Under the pieces are notes generated by a model. It ran no database searches, had not been told where the DNA came from, and saw only the letters and a list, made by a program, of their open reading frames with translations. Source: Liminaster sp045576355 (GTDB lineage Bacteria > Bacteroidota > Bacteroidia > Bacteroidales > UBA3663). Taken from it: DNA of 64,000 bases. The translations under genes were made by a program, and so were the position numbers. The DNA lies in NCBI GenBank assembly GCA_045576355.1, contig JAZNGG010000029.1, positions 1 through 64,000 on the forward strand, in the 5' to 3' direction. This document shows, in pieces, positions 27,601 to 34,518 of the stretch (its first letter is position 1; each line of letters opens with the position of its first letter).

Positions 27601-27777
27601 AGCCTCAGCCGTACCATACCACTCGGCAGGCATCTTGCGGGCCACATCGCTCCACTTCATCTCGGCTACCGTTTTTGGTTTGCTACGATAGGAAGGGCGT
27701 TTTTGATCAACGTTTTGTGCCCAAACGGCAGAAACAGTCAAAAGAAAACAGAGGAGTGTACAGAAAGGAGTTTTCAT
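24670..27777 (-). CDS. PL10 pectate lyase - GH43-like - GH43 fusion
   Basis: This 1035-residue secreted protein (signal to AVWAQ, about 20) contains three catalytic-type modules. Residues about 30-360 match PL10 pectate lyases (FPSGGWAKNNQW, YDNGGWPQYYPL, THITFNDGAM-like SSHITFNDGAMANVMKVLRD). Residues about 395-720 match a GH43-like five-blade propeller (VWAPQIVWDP, ATIDADINYLES, CEGVSAFQL). Residues about 728-1035 are a second GH43 module with GLYADPEILY (base Asp), VIDPDVFRDP (middle Asp) and YNEATYVFYRDGKYYF (acid Glu). It likely cleaves polygalacturonan and trims arabinose or xylose side chains. No frameshift is visible across the joins. An SGNH esterase gene follows at once. Confidence 0.85.
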   Translation of the reverse strand: MKTPFCTLLCFLLTVSAVWAQNVDQKRPSYRSKPKTVAEMKWSDVARKMPAEWYGTAEALALADTVIAYQFPSGGWAKNNQWNKVQNRASLRKAMQTTGIGSTIDNKATTIEMLYLAKVYNATGAERCKEAFIRGVNYLLEMQYDNGGWPQYYPLKVNSKGRPDYSSHITFNDGAMANVMKVLRDIARNKQPYHKLNLSEDLIRRSQEAFDKGIDCILKTQVRIDGKRTVWCQQYDEKTLQPANARSYEHASLTGCGETPDLLLLLMGFTEVSEEYVEAVTAGIEWLKAHAIHDKAIERFTDEQGRRDYRLVDKPGARPLWARYYDLETQQPYYCGRDGIKRARVEEIEHERRTGYSWLSGDAQEAIDEYDEWIGKVRAKMRAKQQKKSVAQNLQKGDYGYLYCHMSDRGEWTAYALSRDGLHFHDLIHGDPIFDPAEHARIEGGTRDAYICRKHDGSGYLMVTTDMCVRKSKVWDNYGIDLYTSDDLIHWSSVTFDFRKGDSIFSDPDSPDAYDNWSTINRVWAPQIVWDPAYVWPDGKEGGYFIYYSLWNRAEEPYDRMYYSYADESFTTLTKPRLLFDWGYATIDADINYLESDGLYHMMIKKEGGTPGLFTATSKAITGPWSEPVADDYVNFEGKKKCEGVSAFQLFGEEGWRIAYIEYSSRPRNYRICKADKYMRNFSNPQNIEGVNGPQHGSFMRLTREEYERLQAWSDEREARHIQPNVNNPVIPGLYADPEILYSEKDKRYYLYPTTDGIVGWKNHDFHLYSSADLKEWKDEGVMIDLKKDISWADECGWAPCAIERKYDRNNYRYYYYFVADKKIGVAVAKHPAGPYRDALGKPLLDKAPAGSGGGQVIDPDVFRDPVSGKYYLYWGNSYLAVAELGDDMISLRGEPKILIPRKDKRKYGYNEATYVFYRDGKYYFMWSENDTRSANYRVRYLISDSPTEFVRDGKPVGVERTVVLSQDPSKGVYGTGHHSILQKPGTDEWYIVYHRFARPDAIKKGWDAGYNREICIDKLEFNPDGTIRPVVPTL

Positions 27778-27878
27778 TTAGATCTAATTTTTTTAAGTTT
27801 ATATCTGTATCCCAAGGAGACTCGGAAAATTCATAGTAAGCTAAATATCAGACAACTTGTCGCGACAAAGGTAATTAC

Positions 27879-28253
27879 TTATTTCAAAAAAGCAAAAAAT
27901 ACGGCAGCCAAGATGCAGAAAAATGAAACGATGTGATTCCAATGGATCGGCTCCCCTTTGAAAACCGTTGCCACGATGATGGTAAAGACAATCAGAGAGA
28001 CCGCTTCCTGAATGATTTTCAACTGCATCAGCGAGAAAGGACCGCCATTGATCTGTGCACCGACACGATTGGCAGGAATCATAAAACTATATTCGAAAAG
28101 GGCCATACCCCAACTTGCCAGAATGATAAGGTAAAGCGGCCAGTCATTGGAGATATTCATCTCCTTTAATTTTAAGTTGCCATACCAGGCAAAGGTCATG
28201 AAGACATTGGAAATAACCAGAAGACCCACTGTCAAAAGAGCACGAAGTATCAT
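27879..28253 (-). CDS. DUF486/DMT-like small membrane protein
   Basis: The 124-residue protein has four hydrophobic helices (about 3-21, 42-60, 75-97, 105-123), with MTFAWYGNLK and MIPANRVG motifs of the DUF486 family, a half-size relative of drug/metabolite transporters. Substrate unknown. It starts 41 bp after the sugar kinase gene and is probably the last gene of that unit. Confidence 0.85.
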   Translation of the reverse strand: MILRALLTVGLLVISNVFMTFAWYGNLKLKEMNISNDWPLYLIILASWGMALFEYSFMIPANRVGAQINGGPFSLMQLKIIQEAVSLIVFTIIVATVFKGEPIHWNHIVSFFCILAAVFFAFLK

Positions 28254-28294
28254 AATAATATATGTGTGTAGAGCTATTATTTTAAAAAAGGGAA

Positions 28295-29155
28295 TCAGGA
28301 TCGACTGTGATAAGCAATCAGACCCTCCATGGGGCTTTGCATCACTCGACCCAACTCAAAATCCAACGAAGCTGCCACGACAGCCAACCGATCTTTCAGA
28401 TGCCAGGCTATGCTGCCGACAAAGGCGATGGAGGCACCGGCAGGGAGTGGCAGGCGCATGACATTGCGACGGAAAAAAGCTTCGAAAGCAGAGAAAACCA
28501 CCCCCTCGACATAGGGAGCAGCGATGTGGCGACCGGCAAAGGGGGCGAAAGAAGCCAAGTAACGATTGGGGAAAGGAAGACGATAGGTGTGCTCGATGGC
28601 AGACTCCGGTGTAATCTCTCCAAACTCCTCTCTGAAAGCCTCTCGCAATCGGAGAGGCATCTGTTCCTTCAGGAAGTCTGCAAGCAACTGTCTGCCGATG
28701 TATGCCCCACTCCCCTCATCGCCCAAAATATAGCCCAATGAGGAGGCTGCATGCATCCGGTCTGTCGCCCCATCATAGAGCGCAGCGATGGCACCGGTCC
28801 CTAAGATACAGGCACACCCCTTACCCTCCTGGCCATAAAGGGCACGGCAGGCTCCCAGCAAGTCACTGCACACCTCAACCGTCGATGTATGGGTAAAGAC
28901 GCTGCGCAAAGATCGTTCGACCTCAGCCAGACGAGGACCGGAACATCCCGATCCATAGAAAAAGAGTGCATCGGGAGTCGGAGTGAGCGCAGAGGCTACT
29001 GTGCGCAATGTCTCCTGCATCACCTCGGGAGAGGTATAGAGTGGATTGAGACCTATGGTCTGATAGAGTGCCGCGACGACGGGTTCTCCCGGAGAAGTCT
29101 CTACCAATGCCCACTCGGTGTGGGTCGATCCGCTATCAGCTATTATAATTCTCAT
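28295..29155 (-). CDS. BadF/BadG/BcrA/BcrD-type ATPase, N-acetylglucosamine-kinase-like
   Basis: The 286-residue protein starts with IIADSGSTHTEWAL, the phosphate-1 motif of the ASKHA fold, followed by ACILGTGAIAALYDG, SSLGYILGDEGSGAYIG and ASIAFVGSIAWH. These fit the eukaryotic-type GlcNAc kinase branch common in Bacteroidota. The next upstream gene encodes a GHL10 hydrolase 28 bp away, suggesting uptake and phosphorylation of amino sugars released from cell wall or glycans; this is an inference. Confidence 0.87.
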   Translation of the reverse strand: MRIIIADSGSTHTEWALVETSPGEPVVAALYQTIGLNPLYTSPEVMQETLRTVASALTPTPDALFFYGSGCSGPRLAEVERSLRSVFTHTSTVEVCSDLLGACRALYGQEGKGCACILGTGAIAALYDGATDRMHAASSLGYILGDEGSGAYIGRQLLADFLKEQMPLRLREAFREEFGEITPESAIEHTYRLPFPNRYLASFAPFAGRHIAAPYVEGVVFSAFEAFFRRNVMRLPLPAGASIAFVGSIAWHLKDRLAVVAASLDFELGRVMQSPMEGLIAYHSRS

Positions 29156-29183
29156 ATCGCGGAGTATTGCGTCTTTAGATAAC

Positions 29184-30794
29184 TTACTTGATTTTTACTT
29201 TCACCTTCTTCTTGACCGGCTTACTCTCATTATTGAAAGGATCGACCGTAGTTACAACGTAGGTAAAGCGGCGGCTCTCCTCGATGTCATAGTCATAATA
29301 TTCGGTGGCAGTGGTCCGCACCAGCAGATGACTCAAATCAGAAGTATTGACCCGTTCCCCTCGCTTGAACTTATAGATGCAGTAATAACGTTCTTGCTGG
29401 CCGACATCTTCTGCATCTGTACGCAGCCAACTAATCTTCAACCCCTTGCCTGTGAAACCTACCTTTAAATCCTTCACAGGCGCCGGGGCAAAAGGGTCCA
29501 ACTCCTTGTAAGCCGGTGGAAGCGCCTTCTCAGCAAAGACTACCTGAGAGAGAACCTCCTTGACATGAAAAGCATTTTCATCGATCTGATAGCCATACCA
29601 GAAACAGAGCCCCTTGACATTCTTGCAGGCACGGGCCTGATTGATCTTATTGGAGAAATGGAGGCTGCTGCGACGGAGATCGGGCCGGGGCTGGGAGTCT
29701 TTCGGTTCGTCCAGCGAACGTTCGATACTTTGTCCGATATAGAGATGACAGCGGCCGGGGACATTGTTGTTCCACCACTTGACCAGCGTGGTGTAGTCGG
29801 CCAACTGATGTCCGATCTCCCAATAGATTTGTGGCACGAGATAGTCTATCCACCCCTCTTTCGCCCAAAACAAGACATCGGCATAGAGATCGTCATAGCA
29901 CTGTGTACCTCGTGTCTTACTTCCTGACTTCCAACTGGTAGAGTGCCGATAGATACCAAACGGGCTAATGCCAAAACGAACCCAGGGTTTGAGTTGCTTG
30001 ATGTCCGCACTCACACTCTTGATGAAAATATTGACATTGCGTCGGCGCCATTCTCCAAGGTCCTCAGGATTGTTGGGATCGAATCCCATCATCTCCGCAT
30101 AGGTCATAAATGCAGCCCGATCATCGAAGGGGACACCCTCCGTCGGGTAGGGATAGAAATAGTCATCCATGTGGATGGCATCGATGTCATAGCGGGAAAC
30201 AATATCCTTGACCACATCGCGCAAATAGGTACGGCACTCCGGCATACCGGGATTCAAATAGAGTTTGTCTTGATAGCTGACAAACCACTCGGGATGCTTG
30301 TAATAGAGATGCCCCTGGTCCATGATCAGACTTTTGGTGGCAGACATGCGGTAGGGGTTGATCCAGGCATGAAACTCCACATGCCGCTCATGACAGAGCG
30401 AGATGAGAAACTCCATCGGATCCCAAACCGGATAAGGCTGTTTGCCCTGACGTCCTGTCAGGAAACGGCTCCAGGGCTCCAGACGCGAACGATAAAAAGC
30501 ATCGCCCTCCGGACGCACCTGAAAGATGATGGCATTGAAGCCGGTTTCGACCAGGCCATCGACCAACTGAGTCAGATATTGTTTGCACTCCGCAGGACTC
30601 ATCTTCTGATAACGCTCCTGAAAAGCGGTCTGAAGCCAGACTCCGCGAAACTCCTGTTTCTCTCCGTCTGTAATCTCATCATACTTCTTCTGACGGCGTG
30701 CCATCACATCTTGCCCCACAGAGGCAAATGCCATAACGAGCAAGATACACATCGTCAGTCGAGACAATACATGGTTGCTGAATAAACTTTTCAT
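29184..30794 (-). CDS. GHL10-family (DUF187) glycoside hydrolase-like protein
   Basis: This 536-residue protein has a signal peptide (VMAFASVGQDVMA). It opens with QEFRGVWLQTAFQERYQ and GFNAIIFQVRPEGDAFYRS, then PYPVWDPMEFLI, HAWINPYRMS, DAIHMDDYFYPYP and LVPQIYWEIG, the TIM-barrel motifs of GHL10, with a C-terminal fibronectin-like part from about 450. Family members act on peptidoglycan or related glycans. It heads an apparent operon with the kinase and DUF486 genes. Confidence 0.9.
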   Translation of the reverse strand: MKSLFSNHVLSRLTMCILLVMAFASVGQDVMARRQKKYDEITDGEKQEFRGVWLQTAFQERYQKMSPAECKQYLTQLVDGLVETGFNAIIFQVRPEGDAFYRSRLEPWSRFLTGRQGKQPYPVWDPMEFLISLCHERHVEFHAWINPYRMSATKSLIMDQGHLYYKHPEWFVSYQDKLYLNPGMPECRTYLRDVVKDIVSRYDIDAIHMDDYFYPYPTEGVPFDDRAAFMTYAEMMGFDPNNPEDLGEWRRRNVNIFIKSVSADIKQLKPWVRFGISPFGIYRHSTSWKSGSKTRGTQCYDDLYADVLFWAKEGWIDYLVPQIYWEIGHQLADYTTLVKWWNNNVPGRCHLYIGQSIERSLDEPKDSQPRPDLRRSSLHFSNKINQARACKNVKGLCFWYGYQIDENAFHVKEVLSQVVFAEKALPPAYKELDPFAPAPVKDLKVGFTGKGLKISWLRTDAEDVGQQERYYCIYKFKRGERVNTSDLSHLLVRTTATEYYDYDIEESRRFTYVVTTVDPFNNESKPVKKKVKVKIK

Positions 30795-30907
30795 TGTTAG
30801 TATGTTATTTTTCTATTATCATTCAGATTATCATACACTTTCACATAGGGCATAATCTCCATCTGGAGAGGGAGATCGCCTCAATATATTTCCTTTAAGC
30901 GTCGGAC

Positions 30908-32779
30908 TCAACCCTCTTTCTCGGATAGTTCCAGCCAGCGCATCTCTTTTTCTTCCAATTCGTTGATAATCTCCATCATCCTTTGCCCTTTGGCTTGCAA
31001 CTCTTCGGACGAGAGCGTTCCGCTACTCATCTCGGCTTCGAGGACAGCCTTCTCCTCCTCCAGGAGGGGCAAACGCTGCTCAATCGCTTCAAACTCACGC
31101 CGTTCGTTATAAGTCATCTTCACCGGACGTTCGGTCTTCGGTTTTTTGGATTTGGGAGGTTCAGAAACAGCAATGTTTTTAGAGTTACGATCTTTCTTAT
31201 CCGACATCTGATCGGCAGCCTCTGCAGCCTTCAAATCCTGCCACTCACGATAGTCCGAGTAGTTGCCGGGATAATCTTGCAGCTCTGCATCACCCTTGAA
31301 AACCAAAAGATGATCGACCACCTTATCCATGAAATAACGGTCGTGACTCACAACGATGACACATCCACCAAAGTCCTGGAGGTATTCCTCTAAGACATTG
31401 AGGGTCACGATATCCAAATCATTGGTCGGCTCATCGAGAATCAGGAAGTTAGGTGCCTTCATGAGGATTGTGCAGAGATACAGTCGCCTCCGCTCCCCTC
31501 CGGAAAGCTTATAGACAAAGTCATGTTGCTTTTCGGGTGGGAAAAGAAAATTCTGCAAAAACTGGGAAGCTGTGAGTCGGGAGCCATCGCTCATCTGCAC
31601 GACATCAGCTATATCGCGGACAATGTCGATCACCCTTTTGCCCTCATCAAAGCGCAAGCCCTCCTGGCTATAGTAGCCGAAACGGATGGTCTCTCCGATG
31701 TCGAAGTGTCCGCGATCCGGCTTCTCCAGACCCAACAATAACTTCAAGAAAGTGCTTTTGCCGGTCCCATTGTTGCCGACAATACCCATCTTCTCATAGC
31801 GGGCAAACGTGTAATTATAGTCCTTCAAGATCTCCTTACGAGGCTCTCCCGGGGTGTAGGCTTCAAAACTTTTCCAAACACCTTTGGCATCAAATATCTT
31901 GGATCCGATGTAGGTACTCTTCATCGAGAGTTTAACCTCTGTCTGTTCGCGGCGACGCTTGGCACGCTCTTCAAGTTCATAGAAGGCATCAATACGACTG
32001 CGGCTCTTATGGCCTCGCGCTTGAGGCTGACGCCTCATCCAGTCCAACTCCTTACGAAGCAGATTATTGGCGCGATCGATATTGGCATTTTGGACACTGA
32101 TACGCTCTTGTCGCTTCTCCAGATAATAGGCATAATTGCCCCGATAAGTGTATAAGGTGCGGTCTGCCATCTCGACAATGCGATTGCAGACACGGTCCAG
32201 GAAATATCGGTCATGCGTCACCATCAATAGGGTAACCCGAGCGTGACTGAGATAATCCTCCAGCCACTCGACCATCTCCAGGTCCAAATGGTTGGTCGGC
32301 TCGTCCAGAATAAGCAATTGCGGATCGTCGATCAAGACATGCGCCAATGCCAGACGCTTACGCTGACCTCCACTGAGTTGCTCCACCGGCTGTTTGAGAT
32401 CGGTAATCTTCAGTTTAGAGAGGATTCGGGTCAGATCTGAGGCATTATCCAGAAACAGGCTCTCATCTTTCCCCTCATCAATGATCCAGGCATTGCCCTC
32501 CTGCTTACAGCGACAGACCTCTCCAACTGTGATATGCTCCGGAAAGGTCGGATCTTGAGAGAGATAGGAAATACGGAGTCCATTGCGCACCGTGATAGTG
32601 CCACTATCTTTTCCCTCAATCCCGGCTAAAATATTGAGCAAGGTAGTCTTACCACTACCATTTTTAGCAATCAGACCGATACGATCCCCTTCGCTGATAC
32701 TGAGTGAGATATTTTCAAATAAAACCAAGTCGCCAAAGCTCTTGGTCATGTTTTCTATCTGTAGGAAATTTTGAGCCAA
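30908..32779 (-). CDS. ABC-F family ATPase (Uup-like)
   Basis: Two ABC domains without membrane segments: Walker A KNGSGKTTLL and NNGTGKSTFL, signatures LSGGQRKRLAL and LSGGERRRLYL, Walker B LLILDEPTNHLDL and FLILDEPTNDLDI. An inter-domain linker (about 240-310) is basic and helical, and the last ~70 residues form a coiled coil, as in Uup. ABC-F proteins act on the ribosome E site; some protect against antibiotics. Nothing here shows resistance. The 5' leader has two hairpins. Confidence 0.93.
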   Translation of the reverse strand: MAQNFLQIENMTKSFGDLVLFENISLSISEGDRIGLIAKNGSGKTTLLNILAGIEGKDSGTITVRNGLRISYLSQDPTFPEHITVGEVCRCKQEGNAWIIDEGKDESLFLDNASDLTRILSKLKITDLKQPVEQLSGGQRKRLALAHVLIDDPQLLILDEPTNHLDLEMVEWLEDYLSHARVTLLMVTHDRYFLDRVCNRIVEMADRTLYTYRGNYAYYLEKRQERISVQNANIDRANNLLRKELDWMRRQPQARGHKSRSRIDAFYELEERAKRRREQTEVKLSMKSTYIGSKIFDAKGVWKSFEAYTPGEPRKEILKDYNYTFARYEKMGIVGNNGTGKSTFLKLLLGLEKPDRGHFDIGETIRFGYYSQEGLRFDEGKRVIDIVRDIADVVQMSDGSRLTASQFLQNFLFPPEKQHDFVYKLSGGERRRLYLCTILMKAPNFLILDEPTNDLDIVTLNVLEEYLQDFGGCVIVVSHDRYFMDKVVDHLLVFKGDAELQDYPGNYSDYREWQDLKAAEAADQMSDKKDRNSKNIAVSEPPKSKKPKTERPVKMTYNERREFEAIEQRLPLLEEEKAVLEAEMSSGTLSSEELQAKGQRMMEIINELEEKEMRWLELSEKEG

Positions 32780-32816
32780 TGTTGTCTATGCTTTTACTTC
32801 TTTCACTGTTTCAATA

Positions 32817-32863
32817 CCGTTTGCCCCAAACCCAATCGGGCACAAACGGAACGCCTTTAGGCG
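32817..32863 (-). promoter_or_regulatory. Tandem hairpins in the ABC-F leader
   Basis: CCGTTTGCCC (32817-32826) pairs with GGGC-AC-AAACGG (32838-32849), and CGCC-TTTA-GGCG (32852-32863) forms a second stem. Both precede the ATG at 32779 by less than 90 nt. A TAACTTCG box near 32884-32877 could start the message. Confidence 0.45.
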
Positions 32864-33197
32864 ACACATAATTGGCGCGAAGTTACATAAAATTCATGAA
32901 TATAGTCATCTTTTTTACTTGAACAGACTCTGTTTTTAAGATTTATGCCCTCATTTTCTTCTGTTTTCAGATAAAAACAGCTGATTTGACTCATTTTTTC
33001 TAATCTCCATTCCGTCGCTTGCACGAATGTTATGCTGCACAAGTCAGAAAACATTCGTGCAAAATCAAGGGAAAATAAGGACTTCAATAGGAGAGTGGCT
33101 TAACATTTATTTACATGCAAAAGTATTGTAAGATTAGAAAAGAATTTATATCTTTACATCCTAAGAATTATCAAAAACAAAAAAGCAAATGATTTCA

Positions 33198-33228
33198 TTG
33201 GCGCATTGAAAAGAATTTGCTACTTTTG
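33198..33228 (+). promoter_or_regulatory. Promoter of the barrel protein gene
   Basis: TTG at 33198-33200, 20 bp, TACTTTTG at 33221-33228. Predicted start is about 20 bp before the ATG at 33255. Confidence 0.65.
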
Positions 33229-33254
33229 CAAAAAGTTTATAAAATAGTTGTACT

Positions 33255-33923
33255 ATGAAAAGAAACATTATCCTCATTTTCTTATGCTTATTTACTTCTT
33301 TTGCCGGTCAATCAAAAGAACCCCAAAGTGTCACCTGGGGTATTCGCGCAGGATTCAATGTATCCAACTTTTATTACGATGGAGATTTAGATTTTGATCC
33401 CATACCCGGATTTTCTGCCGGAGTTGTTGCGGACATCCCCATAAAAGATTGGATAGGAATAAACACCGGACTATATTTTTCAACCAAGGGAGGTGAAACC
33501 TCCATGTATTTAGGAGATTATGACAATGTTTATGACATGGAATGTGATGCAACCGTGCAATCCATGTATTTAGAGATCCCGGTTCTTGCCTCATTCCGTT
33601 TTTATCCGTCTGATAATAATCGCTTAGAATTGAATGTTGGTCCTTATTTTGCTTGTGGAGTGGGAGGAGAAACCGAGGCAACTGTCACCGGAGAATACCA
33701 GAGAGAAAAAGTTACTGTAATTGTCAAAGAAGATACATTCGGCAATAATAAAGCATTGGACAAACGCTTCGACTTGGGTTGGGCTTTAGGAGCCGGATTT
33801 ACACATAAGAAAGTTTATTTAGGTCTTCAATACGAAATCGGCTTCCTCAACTTATTAGAGGATGATGAATATGATATATGCACAAATGGGAATTTCAGCA
33901 TAAGTGTCGGATATAATTTCTAA
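33255..33923 (+). CDS. Outer-membrane beta-barrel protein (PorT-like)
   Basis: The 222-residue protein has a signal peptide (MKRNIILIFLCLFTSFAGQS) and alternating hydrophobic strands with GIRAGFNVSNFYYD at the start, GINTGLYFSTKGGE, YLEIPVLASFRFYP and a terminal ISVGYNF ending in Phe, the rule for outer-membrane barrels. It fits the outer membrane protein beta-barrel family common in Bacteroidota. No partner gene is adjacent. Role unknown. Confidence 0.85.
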   Translation: MKRNIILIFLCLFTSFAGQSKEPQSVTWGIRAGFNVSNFYYDGDLDFDPIPGFSAGVVADIPIKDWIGINTGLYFSTKGGETSMYLGDYDNVYDMECDATVQSMYLEIPVLASFRFYPSDNNRLELNVGPYFACGVGGETEATVTGEYQREKVTVIVKEDTFGNNKALDKRFDLGWALGAGFTHKKVYLGLQYEIGFLNLLEDDEYDICTNGNFSISVGYNF

Positions 33924-34001
33924 CCTTACACCCATCTCCTATTTTTGATTTCAACGCGAAATCAACATCGACCATCCAATCCTGAAGGATATGTTTTTCC
34001 T

Positions 34002-34412
34002 ATGATCCGACAAGTATCATTCACATTACAACCGCGCCCTCGAGGCTGTCATCTGATCACTCGAGAGGTGCTACAACACTTACCGGAACTCCCGGAATGC
34101 GGCCTACTCCATCTCTTTATCCGTCATACCAGTGCAGCACTCAGTATCAATGAGAATGCCGACCCCGATGTGCGCCACGACCTCAACGCCATCCTCAACC
34201 ACCTCGTCCGGGAAAGAGAGCCTTATTATCAGCACACTTTTGAGGGTGATGATGATATGCCTGCACACGCCAAAGCCTCTCTCATCGGGGCTGAAATCAG
34301 CATCCCCATCACTCATGGCAAACTCAATATGGGTACATGGCAAGGGATATATCTCTGTGAATTTCGAGATTATGGAGGAGCAAGAAACCTTGTTGCGACG
34401 ATTATCGGGTAG
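34002..34412 (+). CDS. yjbQ: YjbQ-family protein (secondary thiamine-phosphate synthase-like)
   Basis: From the ATG at 34002 the product is 136 residues, the usual length; an upstream in-frame TTG would add an unlikely leader. The motifs GLLHLFIRHTSAALSINENA, DPDVRHDLNAIL, HAKASLIGAEISIPI and GTWQGIYLCEFRDYGG are characteristic. The E. coli homologue has weak thiamine-phosphate synthase activity; the physiological role is not settled. It lies just ahead of dxs, which makes a thiamine and isoprenoid precursor, but dxs has its own promoter. Confidence 0.9.
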   Translation: MIRQVSFTLQPRPRGCHLITREVLQHLPELPECGLLHLFIRHTSAALSINENADPDVRHDLNAILNHLVREREPYYQHTFEGDDDMPAHAKASLIGAEISIPITHGKLNMGTWQGIYLCEFRDYGGARNLVATIIG

Positions 34413-34439
34413 AGAAGAGTAACAAAAGTGGGTGAAAAT

Positions 34440-34470
34440 TTTGCTATATTCTACGAATATCTTACCTTTG
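34440..34470 (+). promoter_or_regulatory. dxs promoter
   Basis: TTTG at 34440-34443, 19 bp, TACCTTTG at 34463-34470: a full match to the Bacteroidota consensus. Start expected near 34477. Confidence 0.8.
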
Positions 34471-34478
34471 CCGTTAAC

Positions 34479-34512
34479 ATTCGGGGTCAACAACATCGGT
34501 TGAAGCCCGAAT
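34479..34512 (+). promoter_or_regulatory. Leader hairpin in front of dxs
   Basis: ATTCGGG (34479-34485) pairs with CCCGAAT (34506-34512) and TCAAC (34487-34491) with GTTGA (34499-34503), giving a 12-bp two-part stem that occupies nearly the whole leader and ends 6 nt before the ATG at 34519. Confidence 0.55.
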
Positions 34513-34518
34513 TGCGTC

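Larger units (their letters stand above)
32780..33254. other. Divergent gap between ABC-F and barrel protein
   Basis: Contains the ABC-F leader (minus), a stretch of A+T-rich DNA without coding frames, a repeated ATTCGTGCA block (direct and inverted, near 33008-33062) and the promoter of the plus-strand barrel gene. Confidence 0.6.
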
